Shown: positions 7,141-16,490, numbered from the stretch's first letter. The stretch: DNA of 64,000 bases from Propionibacteriaceae bacterium AM104-82 (GCA_027658995.1 JAQDQK010000005.1:62001-126000), one strand, 5' to 3'. Translations and numbers: made by a program. Notes: generated by a model not told the origin, from the letters alone.

Positions 7141-8894
7141 CAGTCGCGTTCGCTGCCGCGCACGGAGGCGGTGACGATGGCGATCTCTGAGCCTTCGGCC
7201 TGGCCGTGCGGACGCACCGTGTAGGCGCCCACGTCGGCAGGGATGATGAAGGTCTCCGCGTAGTGCACGACGAACGGCTCGAACACCCCGGTTGGCGACT
7301 CGATGACGGCCTCGGCCCCCTCGACGAGGTGACAGACCCGCACCGTGGATTGCGTGTCCATCGTGCGGGTGCCGCTCACCCAGGTGCGCCGAACCTCGAT
7401 GAACTCGAGTTCGTGCAGCCCGGTGCGTTCCTCGCGCCACCCGTCGCCCTCGGCGAGCGGCTCGACCTGGTCGACCAGGTTCGCCTTGACCCACTCGGTG
7501 TCGCGGGACCACTGCACGTTCGCCTCGGCATGGTCGAGGCTGATGGGCCGCGGCAGGCCGTCGAGGCCCAGCCGGTCCCAGTCCCACATCTTGAACGTGA
7601 AGATGTAGGGCGTCGCGGAGATCTCGAGCACAAGCGAGTTGGCTCCGGAGCAGTGCACCGTGCCCGCCGGGATCGGGAAGTGGTCGTGCTTGCGCGCCGG
7701 GAAGGTGTTGACGTAGTCCTCGGCCGGGAACGAGAAGCCGCCCCGCTCGGCGCGACGCAGGTCGTCGAACATCGCCTTGCGGTCGACGCCGGTGCGGGTG
7801 CCCAGGTAGACGACGGCGTCCGGGTCGGCGTCCAGGATGTAGTAGCTCTCATCCTGCGTGTAGTGCATCCCGAAGTGTTCCTGGATGTAGCCGGTCAGCG
7901 GATGCACCTGCAGCGACAGGTTGCCGCCGCCCATGGTGTCGAGCAGATCGAAGCGGATCGGGAACTCGGGGCCGAAGCGCGAGAACGTCTTCTCCCCCAG
8001 CAGTTCCCGCGGGTGCGTCAGGACCAGGTTCATCGCCGGGATCTCGACGGTGAGGCCGCCGGCGTCGAGCAGCAGACTGTTTTCCTCGGGGACGCAGTCG
8101 AAGCACCAGGCGTAGTTGGGCGCCTCGTCGTCAAGGCCGCACACCTCCCGCATCCACTGGCCGCCCCAGGTGCCGGGGTCGAAGTAGGGCACCACGCGGA
8201 ACGGTTGTCCGACGGCGGCCGCGAGGCCTGCGCGCAGCGCCTCTCCGGTGATCGCCTTGGGATCCTCGACGCTCTCGACGGTGTCGAGCAGCAGGTCGAC
8301 GTCGTCCCAGATGGCGCGCTTGTGGATGTCTGCGGTGCGCCACTCGACGAAGAAGGCGCGCTTGTACTTGCGCAGCACGTCCTCGTCGTTGTTGTCGCAG
8401 CGCCAGTTGGGGACGCCTGCGCGGAACCGCAACTGGGCCTCCCAGCGCGGCAGGTCGGCCAGCACCAGCAGGTCGGGGTCGGGCGCGGCGAGGCTCGCGC
8501 CCCAGCCGACCAGGACGACGGGTCCTTCGCAGCCCTCGACCTCCCGGGAGAGCGAGGCGAGCGCCTCCGCGTCGTAGAACTCGGAGAGATCGATGTGGGC
8601 GAGCACGCCGAAGACGCGGTCGTCGGTCAGGTGGGGGTCGATGCGCGCGTCGATCTCGGCCATCGGCCGCGCGGCCTCCTCGACGTTGAGCACCCGGCGA
8701 TCGGGGAAGCGTTCGGCGAGCACGGCGACGAGCGCGTCGACATCGACGCCCGGGTAGCAGTCGATGACGGTGACGGAGCGATCGGACGCGGTCCGGGCCG
8801 CGATCTCGTCGAAGACCTGCGCCCCGATCCACCCTCCCGGCGCTCCGGGGATGGCCACCGTTGGCCGAAGGTCGTAGTTGCCAAAGCCGTACAT
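7140..8894 (-). CDS. Class I mannose-6-phosphate isomerase with extra N-terminal domain
   Basis: The C-terminal half (about residues 260-584) is a type I phosphomannose isomerase cupin. Zinc/active-site segments visible are SLQVHPLTGYIQEHFG, DESYYILDADPD, and FPIPAGTVHCSGANSLVLEIS. It should interconvert mannose 6-phosphate and fructose 6-phosphate. The N-terminal ~220 residues resemble a nucleoside-kinase-like fold, but the expected P-loop is replaced by IPGAPGGWIGAQVF, so it is probably not an active kinase. An RBS (GGAGTG) precedes the ATG at 8894. The stop overlaps the ROK kinase start. A LacI-type repeat lies 38-52 bp upstream. Confidence 0.85.
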   Translation of the reverse strand: MYGFGNYDLRPTVAIPGAPGGWIGAQVFDEIAARTASDRSVTVIDCYPGVDVDALVAVLAERFPDRRVLNVEEAARPMAEIDARIDPHLTDDRVFGVLAHIDLSEFYDAEALASLSREVEGCEGPVVLVGWGASLAAPDPDLLVLADLPRWEAQLRFRAGVPNWRCDNNDEDVLRKYKRAFFVEWRTADIHKRAIWDDVDLLLDTVESVEDPKAITGEALRAGLAAAVGQPFRVVPYFDPGTWGGQWMREVCGLDDEAPNYAWCFDCVPEENSLLLDAGGLTVEIPAMNLVLTHPRELLGEKTFSRFGPEFPIRFDLLDTMGGGNLSLQVHPLTGYIQEHFGMHYTQDESYYILDADPDAVVYLGTRTGVDRKAMFDDLRRAERGGFSFPAEDYVNTFPARKHDHFPIPAGTVHCSGANSLVLEISATPYIFTFKMWDWDRLGLDGLPRPISLDHAEANVQWSRDTEWVKANLVDQVEPLAEGDGWREERTGLHELEFIEVRRTWVSGTRTMDTQSTVRVCHLVEGAEAVIESPTGVFEPFVVHYAETFIIPADVGAYTVRPHGQAEGSEIAIVTASVRGSERD

Positions 8895-8931
8895 TGAGTC
8901 ACTCCGCTCAGATGCAGAACCGCCGAGAATG

Positions 8932-8946
8932 ACGATAACGATAACG
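8932..8946. promoter_or_regulatory. Candidate LacI-type operator before the isomerase gene
   Basis: ACGATAACGATAACG is a 6-bp-period direct repeat. Read on the minus strand it is CGTTATCGTTATCG, sharing CGTTATCG with the near-palindrome at 10083-10096. It lies between lacI and the isomerase start, where the regulator could repress the minus-strand arm. Confidence 0.5.
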
Positions 8947-8989
8947 GCGGCTCAGGTCGTTGTCTACCCGATCGACGGAAGTCGCCGCA

Positions 8990-10039
8990 TCAAGGGCGGG
9001 GATGCTCCTTTGCCTCGCCCGGCCAGCGCAGCGAGGTCGACAGCGTGAGCGTCATGGGGGGCTGCTTCTCCTCGGGGTTCTCGAGGCGTTGCAGCACGCG
9101 GCGGGCGGCGGTGCGACCCATCGCGCGGGGGTCGTGGTCGACGAGCAGGACGGGGAGCGGGACAAGTGCAGACAGTGGGAAGTCGTCGACGCCGACCACC
9201 GCCATCTGGCGCCCCTCGCGGGAGAGCCGCAGCAGCGTCTCGATGATCCCGATGGTCACCTGGTTGTTGGCCGCAAACACCGCGGTCGGCGGATCGTCGG
9301 CCGCGACCATCTGCTCCAGCGCGGCCCGCGAGGTCGCAGAGTCGGAGCAGGTCCGCGACACCAGCGCAGCATCCACGGGCAGCCCGGCTGCGGCGTGGGC
9401 GGCCAGGTACCCCTCGTAGCGCCGCTGGGCCGTGGTGACGTGGGGGGCGTTGCCGAGGAAGGCGATGCGGCGGTGTCCCGCCTCGATCATGGACTCCACG
9501 CCGCGCCTGGAGCCGCCCGCGTCGTCGATGAGCACGCTGTCAGCCTGGATCGCGTCGCTGGAGCGGGAGGCGAAGACGATGGGGGTCTGGCGCACCTGGT
9601 CGGACTCTAGGTGCGACGCGTCGCCGCCGCCGGGCACCACTATGAGGGCGTCGACCTGGCGCGAGACGAAGTCGGCGACAAGCCGCGCCTCCCGTTCGGA
9701 ATCGGCATGGCTCATCCCGACCAGGAGCCGGGTGCCCGCCTTGTCCATGACCTCCTCCACGCCGAGCAGCAACTGGGCGTAGTAGGGGTTCTCGATATTG
9801 GTGACGATGACGCCGACCAGGCCCGTCCGGTCGCCGGCACGCAGCCGCCTGGCGTTCTCGTTGCGTCGGTAGCCGAGCTTCGCGACCGCCTTCTCGACGC
9901 GCCTGCGCGCCTCGGGGCCGGCGCCCGGGGATCCGTTGAGGACGCGCGAGACGGTCATCGCGGAGACCCCTGCCTCCGCAGCGACGTCATAGACGGTGGG
10001 GCGCTTCCGCTGCTCCCCCGTCTTGCGCGCCCGATTCAT
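8990..10039 (-). CDS. LacI family transcriptional regulator of the sugar locus
   Basis: The 349-residue regulator has an N-terminal helix-turn-helix and hinge: TVYDVAAEAGVSAMTVSRVL at about residues 15-34, then VEKAVAKLGYRRNENARRL. A periplasmic-binding-protein-like effector domain follows (VGVIVTNIENPYYAQLL, then PIVFASRSS, and VGVDDFPLSALV near the C-terminus). It lies between the isomerase/kinase arm and the divergent transport/hydrolase arm, so it most likely senses the imported sugar and represses both. TACGGT ends six bases before the ATG, so a leaderless mRNA is likely. Confidence 0.92.
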   Translation of the reverse strand: MNRARKTGEQRKRPTVYDVAAEAGVSAMTVSRVLNGSPGAGPEARRRVEKAVAKLGYRRNENARRLRAGDRTGLVGVIVTNIENPYYAQLLLGVEEVMDKAGTRLLVGMSHADSEREARLVADFVSRQVDALIVVPGGGDASHLESDQVRQTPIVFASRSSDAIQADSVLIDDAGGSRRGVESMIEAGHRRIAFLGNAPHVTTAQRRYEGYLAAHAAAGLPVDAALVSRTCSDSATSRAALEQMVAADDPPTAVFAANNQVTIGIIETLLRLSREGRQMAVVGVDDFPLSALVPLPVLLVDHDPRAMGRTAARRVLQRLENPEEKQPPMTLTLSTSLRWPGEAKEHPRP

Positions 10040-10045
10040 ATCAAT

Positions 10046-10051
10046 ACCGTA
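10046..10051 (-). promoter_or_regulatory. -10 hexamer TACGGT, leaderless start of lacI-type gene
   Basis: On the minus strand TACGGT is followed by ATTGAT and the ATG at 10039. It is about 32 bp from the operator at 10083-10096, so autoregulation is possible. Confidence 0.45.
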
Positions 10052-10082
10052 ACTCTTCGCGAGAATTTTCGCCGAAACCCTA

Positions 10083-10096
10083 CGTTATCGATAGCG
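10083..10096. promoter_or_regulatory. LacI-type operator in the divergent promoter region
   Basis: CGTTATCGATAGCG is a palindrome with a central CG and one mismatched pair, the normal form of a LacI-family operator. It lies between the regulator and the divergent secreted-protein/ABC operon. Confidence 0.65.
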
Positions 10097-10143
10097 CAAT
10101 GTGTCACACTCCTCTCAACGCTTGCGTTCACGAGGGAGTGACC

Positions 10144-11283
10144 ATGACCGGATCTACCAACCTGCCACGACCGTCGCGTCGCGCCATGCTCGCGGCCGCG
10201 GGGCTCGGGGCCATCGCGATTCCATCGGTGGCGCACGCCGCGCCCCGCCCCTCCGGGCTCGGGCCGCTGAGCGTCACCGCTACACCCCACACCGAGCTCA
10301 ACGCCATGTTCACCCACTACGGCAACACCGGCGGCCAGTGGGTCGGTGCCGACAGCACGTACTCCGTCCGACTGAAGGACGGTCGCACCGCCTGGATCTT
10401 CTCGGACACCATCTACGGCGACGTCGTCAACGGGACGCTGTCGCCCACCGACTCCTTCTTCATCAACAACTCGATCATCGTCCAGGACGGCCAGGACCTG
10501 ACGACCGTCACAGGTGGAACCCCGGAGCACCCCGACGGCATCGTCGGGATGGACGGCGACGCATGGCACTGGTTCGGCGCGGGCCAACGGCGGCCCAACG
10601 GCGACCTGCAGATCGGGGTGCTGCGCTTCGAACGCTTCGGCACCGGCGCCTGGGACTGGGGCTGGAAGTCCAACCGGCTCGTCACGCTCGACCGCAGGAC
10701 GCTGAAGCCAAGGTCACTGACCCCGCTTCCGTCCGCGGCCGGCGTCCAGTGGGCCTCCTGGTTCCTGCAGCAGTCGGGCGTCACCTACGTCTACGGCGTC
10801 GAGGACCTCGGCGCCAGCAAGTACATGCACCTGGCACGGGTCCGCTCGGGCGACCTGAGCTCGGTCGACAAGTGGGAGTACTGGACCGGCTCCGGCTGGT
10901 CCCGCACCGAGACGGACTCGACCCGCATCATCGTCGGGGTCTCCAACGAGTACAGCGTCGCCCCGTTCGGCGGCGGCTACCTGCTGATCACACAGGACAC
11001 CAACGAGCTGTTCTCGAGCCGGATCCTCGCCTACCGCAGCGACTCGCTGACCGGGCCGTTCATCGATCCGATTGAGGTCTACCGGATGCCGGAGGTCGGC
11101 CCGTTCGGCAGCTACGGCGACCCGAACATCTTCGGGTACAACCCGCACGAGCACCCGGAACTGCGCCGCGGCAACGAATTGGTCATCAGCTACAACATCA
11201 ACACGTTCAACAACATGGAGATCTACGACGACGTCACGATCTACCGGCCACGCTTCATCCGCGCAACCTTCACTCCCCGCTGA
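10144..11283 (+). CDS. Tat-exported DUF5005/DUF4185-like beta-propeller protein
   Basis: The 379-residue protein starts with a twin-arginine signal peptide: RPSRRAML at about residues 9-16, then a hydrophobic AAAGLGAIAIPSVAHA ending in an AxA cleavage site. The mature part has blade-like motifs such as GGQWVGADSTYSV, DGRTAWIFSDTIYGD, WHWFGAG, and GSYGDPNIFGYNPHEHPE. These are typical of five-bladed glycosidase-like propellers annotated DUF5005 or DUF4185. I cannot tell which family it belongs to. ATG 10144 follows a GAGGGAG ribosome site; an upstream in-frame ATG at 10099 would disrupt the signal peptide. It is the first gene of the sugar operon, so an extracellular glycan-acting role is inferred. 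Confidence 0.65.
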   Translation: MTGSTNLPRPSRRAMLAAAGLGAIAIPSVAHAAPRPSGLGPLSVTATPHTELNAMFTHYGNTGGQWVGADSTYSVRLKDGRTAWIFSDTIYGDVVNGTLSPTDSFFINNSIIVQDGQDLTTVTGGTPEHPDGIVGMDGDAWHWFGAGQRRPNGDLQIGVLRFERFGTGAWDWGWKSNRLVTLDRRTLKPRSLTPLPSAAGVQWASWFLQQSGVTYVYGVEDLGASKYMHLARVRSGDLSSVDKWEYWTGSGWSRTETDSTRIIVGVSNEYSVAPFGGGYLLITQDTNELFSSRILAYRSDSLTGPFIDPIEVYRMPEVGPFGSYGDPNIFGYNPHEHPELRRGNELVISYNINTFNNMEIYDDVTIYRPRFIRATFTPR

Positions 11284-11296
11284 GAGGACACCCACC

Positions 11297-12589
11297 ATGA
11301 AACGACGCCACTTCATTGCAGGCACGCTTGGCTCGGCGGCCGCGCTGACGCTCGCCGCCTGCACCGGCGAGACAACACCCGGGACCACGGGCAGCCCGGG
11401 AACAGTCCCGTCGAAGCCTGCCGAGCCGGTGACCCTGAACTTCTTCACCGACAAGGCGGCCTGGGAGCCGAGCTTCGACGACATGAACAAGGCCTCCGCG
11501 GGCCAGAACATGTCGCTGAAGTTCACCGGCTACTCGGACCCGACCGCATACGACACGTTCATCAAGCAGTCGTTCCGCACCAAGAAGATCCCCGACCTGT
11601 TCACCTGGCACACCGGCAGCCAGACCCAGGAACTGGTCGAGCAGGGTCTGATCGCCGAGACCTCCGCGCTGTGGTCGAAGGCCGAGTCGGATGGGCTCGT
11701 GCCTCCGGGGATCAAGGACAACTACACGATCGAGGACAAGCAGTACGGCGTCCCGCTGAACATCGCCTACTGGGTGATGTACTACTCGAAGTCCGTCTTC
11801 GACAAGCACGGCCTGAAGCCGCCCAGCAGCTTCGCCGACCTGATGGCGATGGCCGACACCCTCGTCGCAGCAGGCGTGACGCCCTTCCACCAGATGAACA
11901 TCATCTTCGAGTTCGTCTGGTTCCAGGCCCTGCTGATGGGCTCCAACCCCGACGTCTACGACAAGCTCTCGCGCGGCGAGGCCAAGTACACCGACGATGC
12001 GGTGGTCAAGGTCGCCCAGCAGTGGAGCGACATGATCGGCAAGAAGTACTTCATCGATCCGGGCTCCACCACGGATCCGCAGACGCTGCTCAAGACCGGC
12101 CAGGTCGCCATGATCTACATGGGCACCTTCTTCACCGGCCAGTTGACGGCGAGCGAGATGACCTCGGGCAAGGACTATGGAGCCTTCGTGTTCCCGAACA
12201 TGGACCCGGCCGTCACCCGCCCGCAGATGGCGCTCGAGACCGGCCCGCTGCTGGCGGGCAAGGGTGCCGCCAACGAGGCTGCGGCCCTTGCCTACAGCGA
12301 GTGGTGGATGAGCACCGAGGCGCAGAAGGCATGGTCGACGTCCCGCGGCGACATCTCCTTCAACCCGGAGGTTCCGAGCGACGACCCGGAGATCGGCCCG
12401 ATCGTCAAGGACATCGCCGACGAGGCCAAGAACTTCCAGGTGCACACCCGCTACCTCGAGGCCACCCCGAACCCGATCTACACGGTCGCGTCCGAGGTGT
12501 TCGGCAAGCTCGTCACCGACGGTGGGGACCCGATGCCGGGACTCCAGAAGATCCAGGCAGCGGCCGACGAGTACTGGAGTTCAAAGTAG
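11297..12589 (+). CDS. ABC transporter sugar-binding lipoprotein
   Basis: The 430-residue extracellular solute-binding protein is of the carbohydrate type. The signal peptide has RRHF and a lipobox LAAC at about residue 22, so it is tethered to the outer membrane face by lipidated Cys. The mature domain shows EQGLIAETSALWS, YGVPLNIAYWVMYYSKSVFDKHGL, and AAALAYSEWWMSTEAQKAWS, which are typical family-1 binding-protein landmarks. It lies 13 bp after the secreted propeller gene and upstream of two permease genes. No ATPase gene is present, so a shared MsiK-type ATPase elsewhere is inferred. Confidence 0.92.
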   Translation: MKRRHFIAGTLGSAAALTLAACTGETTPGTTGSPGTVPSKPAEPVTLNFFTDKAAWEPSFDDMNKASAGQNMSLKFTGYSDPTAYDTFIKQSFRTKKIPDLFTWHTGSQTQELVEQGLIAETSALWSKAESDGLVPPGIKDNYTIEDKQYGVPLNIAYWVMYYSKSVFDKHGLKPPSSFADLMAMADTLVAAGVTPFHQMNIIFEFVWFQALLMGSNPDVYDKLSRGEAKYTDDAVVKVAQQWSDMIGKKYFIDPGSTTDPQTLLKTGQVAMIYMGTFFTGQLTASEMTSGKDYGAFVFPNMDPAVTRPQMALETGPLLAGKGAANEAAALAYSEWWMSTEAQKAWSTSRGDISFNPEVPSDDPEIGPIVKDIADEAKNFQVHTRYLEATPNPIYTVASEVFGKLVTDGGDPMPGLQKIQAAADEYWSSK

Positions 12590-12596
12590 TGACCGC

Positions 12597-12623
12597 GTCC
12601 CCCGGGCCATCGGCCCGGGGGAC
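12597..12623 (+). terminator. Intercistronic GC hairpin after the binding-protein gene
   Basis: A perfect 12-bp stem GTCCCCCGGGCC / GGCCCGGGGGAC with a 3-base loop lies between the binding-protein and permease genes. No T-run follows. As in mal operons it probably stabilises or attenuates the mRNA, giving more binding protein than permease. Confidence 0.6.
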
Positions 12624-12678
12624 GTTGGTCGCCCTCCACTGACCGGGGCGACGCCCCGCCCGGACGAAGGAGTCTGTC

Positions 12679-13581
12679 GTGACCGCACCACCCGCCGACG
12701 ACCTCCGCAAGGAGCGGCACCGTAACCAGTTGAGCGCGCACGCGTTCGCCGCCCCCGCCATCGTCCTGACGGTCGTGGTGCTCTACCTGCCCTTCCTCTG
12801 GACGGGCTACCTCAGCTTCACCGAGTTCAACGGCTTCGGCGACCCGAAGTGGGTCGGCCTGGACAACTACATCGAGATGTTCACCGACGCCGACAACATC
12901 CAGTCCGGCGTCAACACGCTGATGTGGGTGGTCGGGACGCTGATCCTTCCCGTCGGGCTCGGGCTGCTGATCGCGGTGCTCACGCACGGCATCAAGGGCG
13001 GCGTCTGGTTCCGGCTGCCCTTCCTGCTCCCCTACGCGATCTCCGGCATCGCCGTCGGCGTCGTGTGGAGCTTCCTGCTGGAGAGCAAGGGCGCGCTCAC
13101 CCAACTGCTGACCTTCCTGCACCTGCCGGGGGCGAACTCCCGGTGGCTGCTCGACTGGCCGCTGAACACCATCATGATGATCATCGCGGCCGCCTGGCAG
13201 GGCGCCGGCGTCAACGCCCTCCTGTTCGGCGTCGGGCTGCAGTCGATCCCGAAGGAACCCGTCGAGGCCGCCCGCCTCGACGGCGCGAGCGGCTGGAAGA
13301 TGTTCCGCCACGTCACCTGGCCGATGCTGCGCCCGCTGACTGCGGTGGTGGTCGGCCTGTCGATCGTCGGCTCGCTGAAGACCTTCGACATCGTCTGGGG
13401 CATGACAAAGGGCGGGCCGGGGCGCGACTCCGAGACTCTGGCCCTCAACATGTACAAACAGACGTTCAGCGCAGGCAACTACGGCCTCGGCGCAGCGCTC
13501 GCGATCCTGCTGACGGTGATCACCATGCTGGCGAGCATCATCTACCTGCGCCAGCAGTTGTCCCGGGACAAGGAGCTGTGA
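12679..13581 (+). CDS. Sugar ABC transporter permease (MalF/UgpA type)
   Basis: The 300-residue protein has six hydrophobic segments and is an inner-membrane subunit of the carbohydrate importer. The cytoplasmic EAA loop that docks the ATPase reads EAARLDGASGWKMFRHVTWPMLRP at about residues 195-218. A C-terminal ALAILLTVITMLASIIYL helix is also typical. The GTG at 12679 follows AAGGAG. Its TGA overlaps the next ATG by one base, so the two permeases are coupled. Confidence 0.93.
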   Translation: MTAPPADDLRKERHRNQLSAHAFAAPAIVLTVVVLYLPFLWTGYLSFTEFNGFGDPKWVGLDNYIEMFTDADNIQSGVNTLMWVVGTLILPVGLGLLIAVLTHGIKGGVWFRLPFLLPYAISGIAVGVVWSFLLESKGALTQLLTFLHLPGANSRWLLDWPLNTIMMIIAAAWQGAGVNALLFGVGLQSIPKEPVEAARLDGASGWKMFRHVTWPMLRPLTAVVVGLSIVGSLKTFDIVWGMTKGGPGRDSETLALNMYKQTFSAGNYGLGAALAILLTVITMLASIIYLRQQLSRDKEL

Positions 13582-14396
13582 TGTCCGGCTTCATCCGACG
13601 CGCCATCCTCATCGTGATGGGGCTCATCTGGCTGCTTCCGCTGTACCTGATGATCGCCAACGCCTCCAAGAACGTCGACCAGTACGGTGCGATCAGCGTC
13701 TGGCTGCCCGGCGGCCTTGAGGGTCTCGCCTCCAACTTCGCCGACGCCTGGAACCGCGGCCGCATCTCCGACGGCATCTGGTCCACGCTGCTCTACGCCA
13801 TCGTCGCCCCGATGATCGCCGTCGTGATCGGCGCGATGGCGGGGTTCGCGATCATCGCCCTGAAGCTCCGCAACGGCTTCGCGTGGTTCGTGGTGATCTT
13901 CTGCTCGACCGTCTTCCCGATCCAGATGGTCCTGATGCCGCTGTTCATCGCCTACGTCGAACTGAACATCTTCGACACCCACATCGGCATGCTGCTGATC
14001 TACATGGTCATCTCGGTGCCGTTCTCGGCCTTCGTGATGCGCAACTTCTTCTCCAACTTCGCCTACTCGCTGTTCGAGGCCGCCACCATGGACGGCGCGA
14101 GCGCATGGCGGATCTTCTGGCGGATCTACCTGCCAAACGCCGTCAGCGCGCTGGTGGCGATCTTCATCCTGCAGGCCACCTTCATCTGGAACGACCTGCT
14201 GCTCGGCCTGACGCTGAGCCAGTCCGAGACCGTGCGACCCGTGATGCCGGCGCTCGCCGCCCTGCAGACCACCTACGGCGGATCGACGATGCCGACGGTG
14301 CTCTCCGGCGGCCTGATCGTGTCGATCCCCACCGTCATCCTCTTCCTGCTCACCCAGCGCTACTTCACCAAGGGCCTCGCCCTCGGCCAGTACTGA
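13581..14396 (+). CDS. Sugar ABC transporter permease (MalG/UgpE type)
   Basis: This is the second membrane subunit of the importer, 271 residues with six hydrophobic segments. The N-terminus LIWLLPLYLMIANASK and the EAA loop FEAATMDGASAWRIFWRIYLPN (about residues 165-186) are diagnostic. The C-terminus YFTKGLALGQY, with its GL..G ending, is nearly invariant in this family. The gene is coupled to the upstream permease by TGATG overlap and precedes the glycosidase gene by 29 bp. Confidence 0.93.
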   Translation: MSGFIRRAILIVMGLIWLLPLYLMIANASKNVDQYGAISVWLPGGLEGLASNFADAWNRGRISDGIWSTLLYAIVAPMIAVVIGAMAGFAIIALKLRNGFAWFVVIFCSTVFPIQMVLMPLFIAYVELNIFDTHIGMLLIYMVISVPFSAFVMRNFFSNFAYSLFEAATMDGASAWRIFWRIYLPNAVSALVAIFILQATFIWNDLLLGLTLSQSETVRPVMPALAALQTTYGGSTMPTVLSGGLIVSIPTVILFLLTQRYFTKGLALGQY

Positions 14397-14425
14397 CCCC
14401 TCCACGACAAGAAGGCCTCAGACCC

Positions 14426-16474
14426 ATGCGACTGCCCACCGTCGACGACTTCACCAGCGCGACCGTCACCGACACCTACGACGACATGATCAGCCCTCCC
14501 GGCCTGACGAACCACTGGGCGGTCGTCCAGGTCGACCACGATGCGGTCGCGGTGCGCTCGCTGAACGTGCCACCGATCTCACAGGGCGACTCCGTCAGCG
14601 CCCGGCTGTACCTGGACGGGGCGCTCGCGCAGGCGTCGGGCCAGGGCGTCCGCGTCGTCTGGCGGCCCGATCGGGTCACCAGGGCCACCACCGTCAACGG
14701 CTGGCGCGTCGAGACCGTCACGGTGTGCCCTCCCGGGCAGCCGGCGGCGCTGGTGCGCATCGACGTCACCAACGAGGGCCCCGAACGTCACCTGCGGCTC
14801 GGCCTGTGGATCGACTCCACCGTGACCCGCAGCGGCGAGCCGTGGCTGCGCGCCGAGCCGCCGCAGGCGCCGAACCGGTTGGAGGCCGACGGGGCACGCC
14901 GCTGGGGCATCCCCGACGGTGAGGGCGCCGTCAGCCTGCAGGGCCTGCTCGGCGCGCCGGACGGGCTGGTCGACGACGACGGCCGCGTGATCGAGGTGGC
15001 CGTCGACCTCGCGACGGGCCAGAGCGCCACCTACTGGTACGCGCACGCGATCGCCGGCGACAGGGACGCGGCGCAGGCGGCCTGGGACGCCATCGAGGCG
15101 GACCCCGAGGGCGCCGTCAACGCGGCGCGCGACACCTGGAACCACGAGTTGGCCGCGCTGTTCACGCCGGGCAACGACGTCTTCGAGGGGCACCTGCCCG
15201 CGCTGGAGACCGACAACGACGCCCTCCGCGAGCTGTACTGGTGGGGCGCGATGGGGACGCTCTGGTTCCGTCGCACCAACCCCGCGTCGGTGCTCGGCAC
15301 CGTCTACGACACCCTGATGCCGCGCTACTGGCAGACCACGACCTTCATCTGGGACTACTCCCTCAGCTCCTGGGTGCACGCGCAGTTGGAGCCGGACGTG
15401 ATGCGCCGCCAGATCCTGCACTGGGTCGGGCTGGACATCAACTCGCACTTCGGCACCGAATGGGTCACGGGGCACCCGGTCGGCTACTGGTACTCCGTCA
15501 ACCAGTACGCGCTGGTGCGGCTGACCGCCGACTACGTGCGGTTCACCGGCGACGTCGACTTCCTCGACGTCGAGGTGGAGGGCCCGGACGGCTCGACGCG
15601 CAGCATGATCGAGCACGTCCGCGACTGGTCGCTCGCCTGGCAGGACAAGCGCAACGCGTCGGGTCTTGCCGACTACGGGGGCATCGACAACCTGCTCGAA
15701 TGCGTCAGCACCTACGTGCACGAGGTGGCGAGCCTGCAGGCGGCCAACGTGTGGTCGATGCGCACCGCCGCCGAGCTCAGCAGGCTGCGCGGCGAGACCG
15801 CCGAGGCCGAGCGCCTCGAGGCGGAGGCCGAGGCGCTGCTCCCGAAGGTGCTGGAGTTGTACCGCCCCGGGGACGGGTTCTTCGACGCCAGGTACCCCGA
15901 CGGCTCGCGGCACGCCACCAGGCACTGCTACGACTTCGCGACGGTCGGCACCACGATCGCGGCCGACCTGCCGGAGGAGCAGCGCGCGGAGATGGTGCGC
16001 TTCTTCGAGACCGAGTTGCGCAGCCCGAGTTGGATGCGGGCGCTCAGCCCGAAGGACGGCGACGCGGGCTTCTCCGTGCGACCGGACCACCAATGGAACG
16101 GCGCCTACCCCGCCTGGCCGGCCGACGCAGGCCGAGCATCGATCGCGCTTGGGGGCCGCGCCGGTGTGATGGAGTGGGTCGAGGGGCTGCGCCGCACCAC
16201 GCGCCAGGGCCCGCCAGGGCAGGCGCACTTCGTCGAGGAGGCGGCCCCGACCGTCGACGGAGGCGCCCGCAAGGCCCCGGGTCAGTACCCGTACCTGATC
16301 GACTGGGCCTGCTCGTCGGCCGGGTCATGGTGCGAGTTCATCGTCGGCGGTGTGCTCGGCGTCGAGGTCGGCATCGACGGCGCCGTGACGGCCGACTGGC
16401 CCTCCGACGTGAGCGGCTCCCTGACGATCTCGACGGCCTCAGGCGACACCGCCCTGTCCTCGCCGACCGCCTGA
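14426..16474 (+). CDS. Glycoside hydrolase of the (alpha/alpha)6-barrel type
   Basis: The 682-residue protein has no signal peptide and is therefore cytoplasmic. Residues 1 to about 240 look like a beta-rich domain. From about residue 255 (LRELYWWGAMGTLWFRR) helical segments follow with aromatic and acidic residues typical of six-hairpin glycosidases: TTTFIWDYSLSSWVHAQLEP, VTGHPVGYWYSVNQYALV, NLLECVSTYVHEVASLQAAN and DHQWNGAYPAWPAD. GH63, GH37 or a related family is possible; I cannot assign one. ATG 14426 is chosen because the upstream extension overlaps the permease. It is the last operon gene and probably cleaves the imported glycoside. Confidence 0.7.
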   Translation: MRLPTVDDFTSATVTDTYDDMISPPGLTNHWAVVQVDHDAVAVRSLNVPPISQGDSVSARLYLDGALAQASGQGVRVVWRPDRVTRATTVNGWRVETVTVCPPGQPAALVRIDVTNEGPERHLRLGLWIDSTVTRSGEPWLRAEPPQAPNRLEADGARRWGIPDGEGAVSLQGLLGAPDGLVDDDGRVIEVAVDLATGQSATYWYAHAIAGDRDAAQAAWDAIEADPEGAVNAARDTWNHELAALFTPGNDVFEGHLPALETDNDALRELYWWGAMGTLWFRRTNPASVLGTVYDTLMPRYWQTTTFIWDYSLSSWVHAQLEPDVMRRQILHWVGLDINSHFGTEWVTGHPVGYWYSVNQYALVRLTADYVRFTGDVDFLDVEVEGPDGSTRSMIEHVRDWSLAWQDKRNASGLADYGGIDNLLECVSTYVHEVASLQAANVWSMRTAAELSRLRGETAEAERLEAEAEALLPKVLELYRPGDGFFDARYPDGSRHATRHCYDFATVGTTIAADLPEEQRAEMVRFFETELRSPSWMRALSPKDGDAGFSVRPDHQWNGAYPAWPADAGRASIALGGRAGVMEWVEGLRRTTRQGPPGQAHFVEEAAPTVDGGARKAPGQYPYLIDWACSSAGSWCEFIVGGVLGVEVGIDGAVTADWPSDVSGSLTISTASGDTALSSPTA

Positions 16475-16490
16475 CCAGCGGTCGCCCGGC

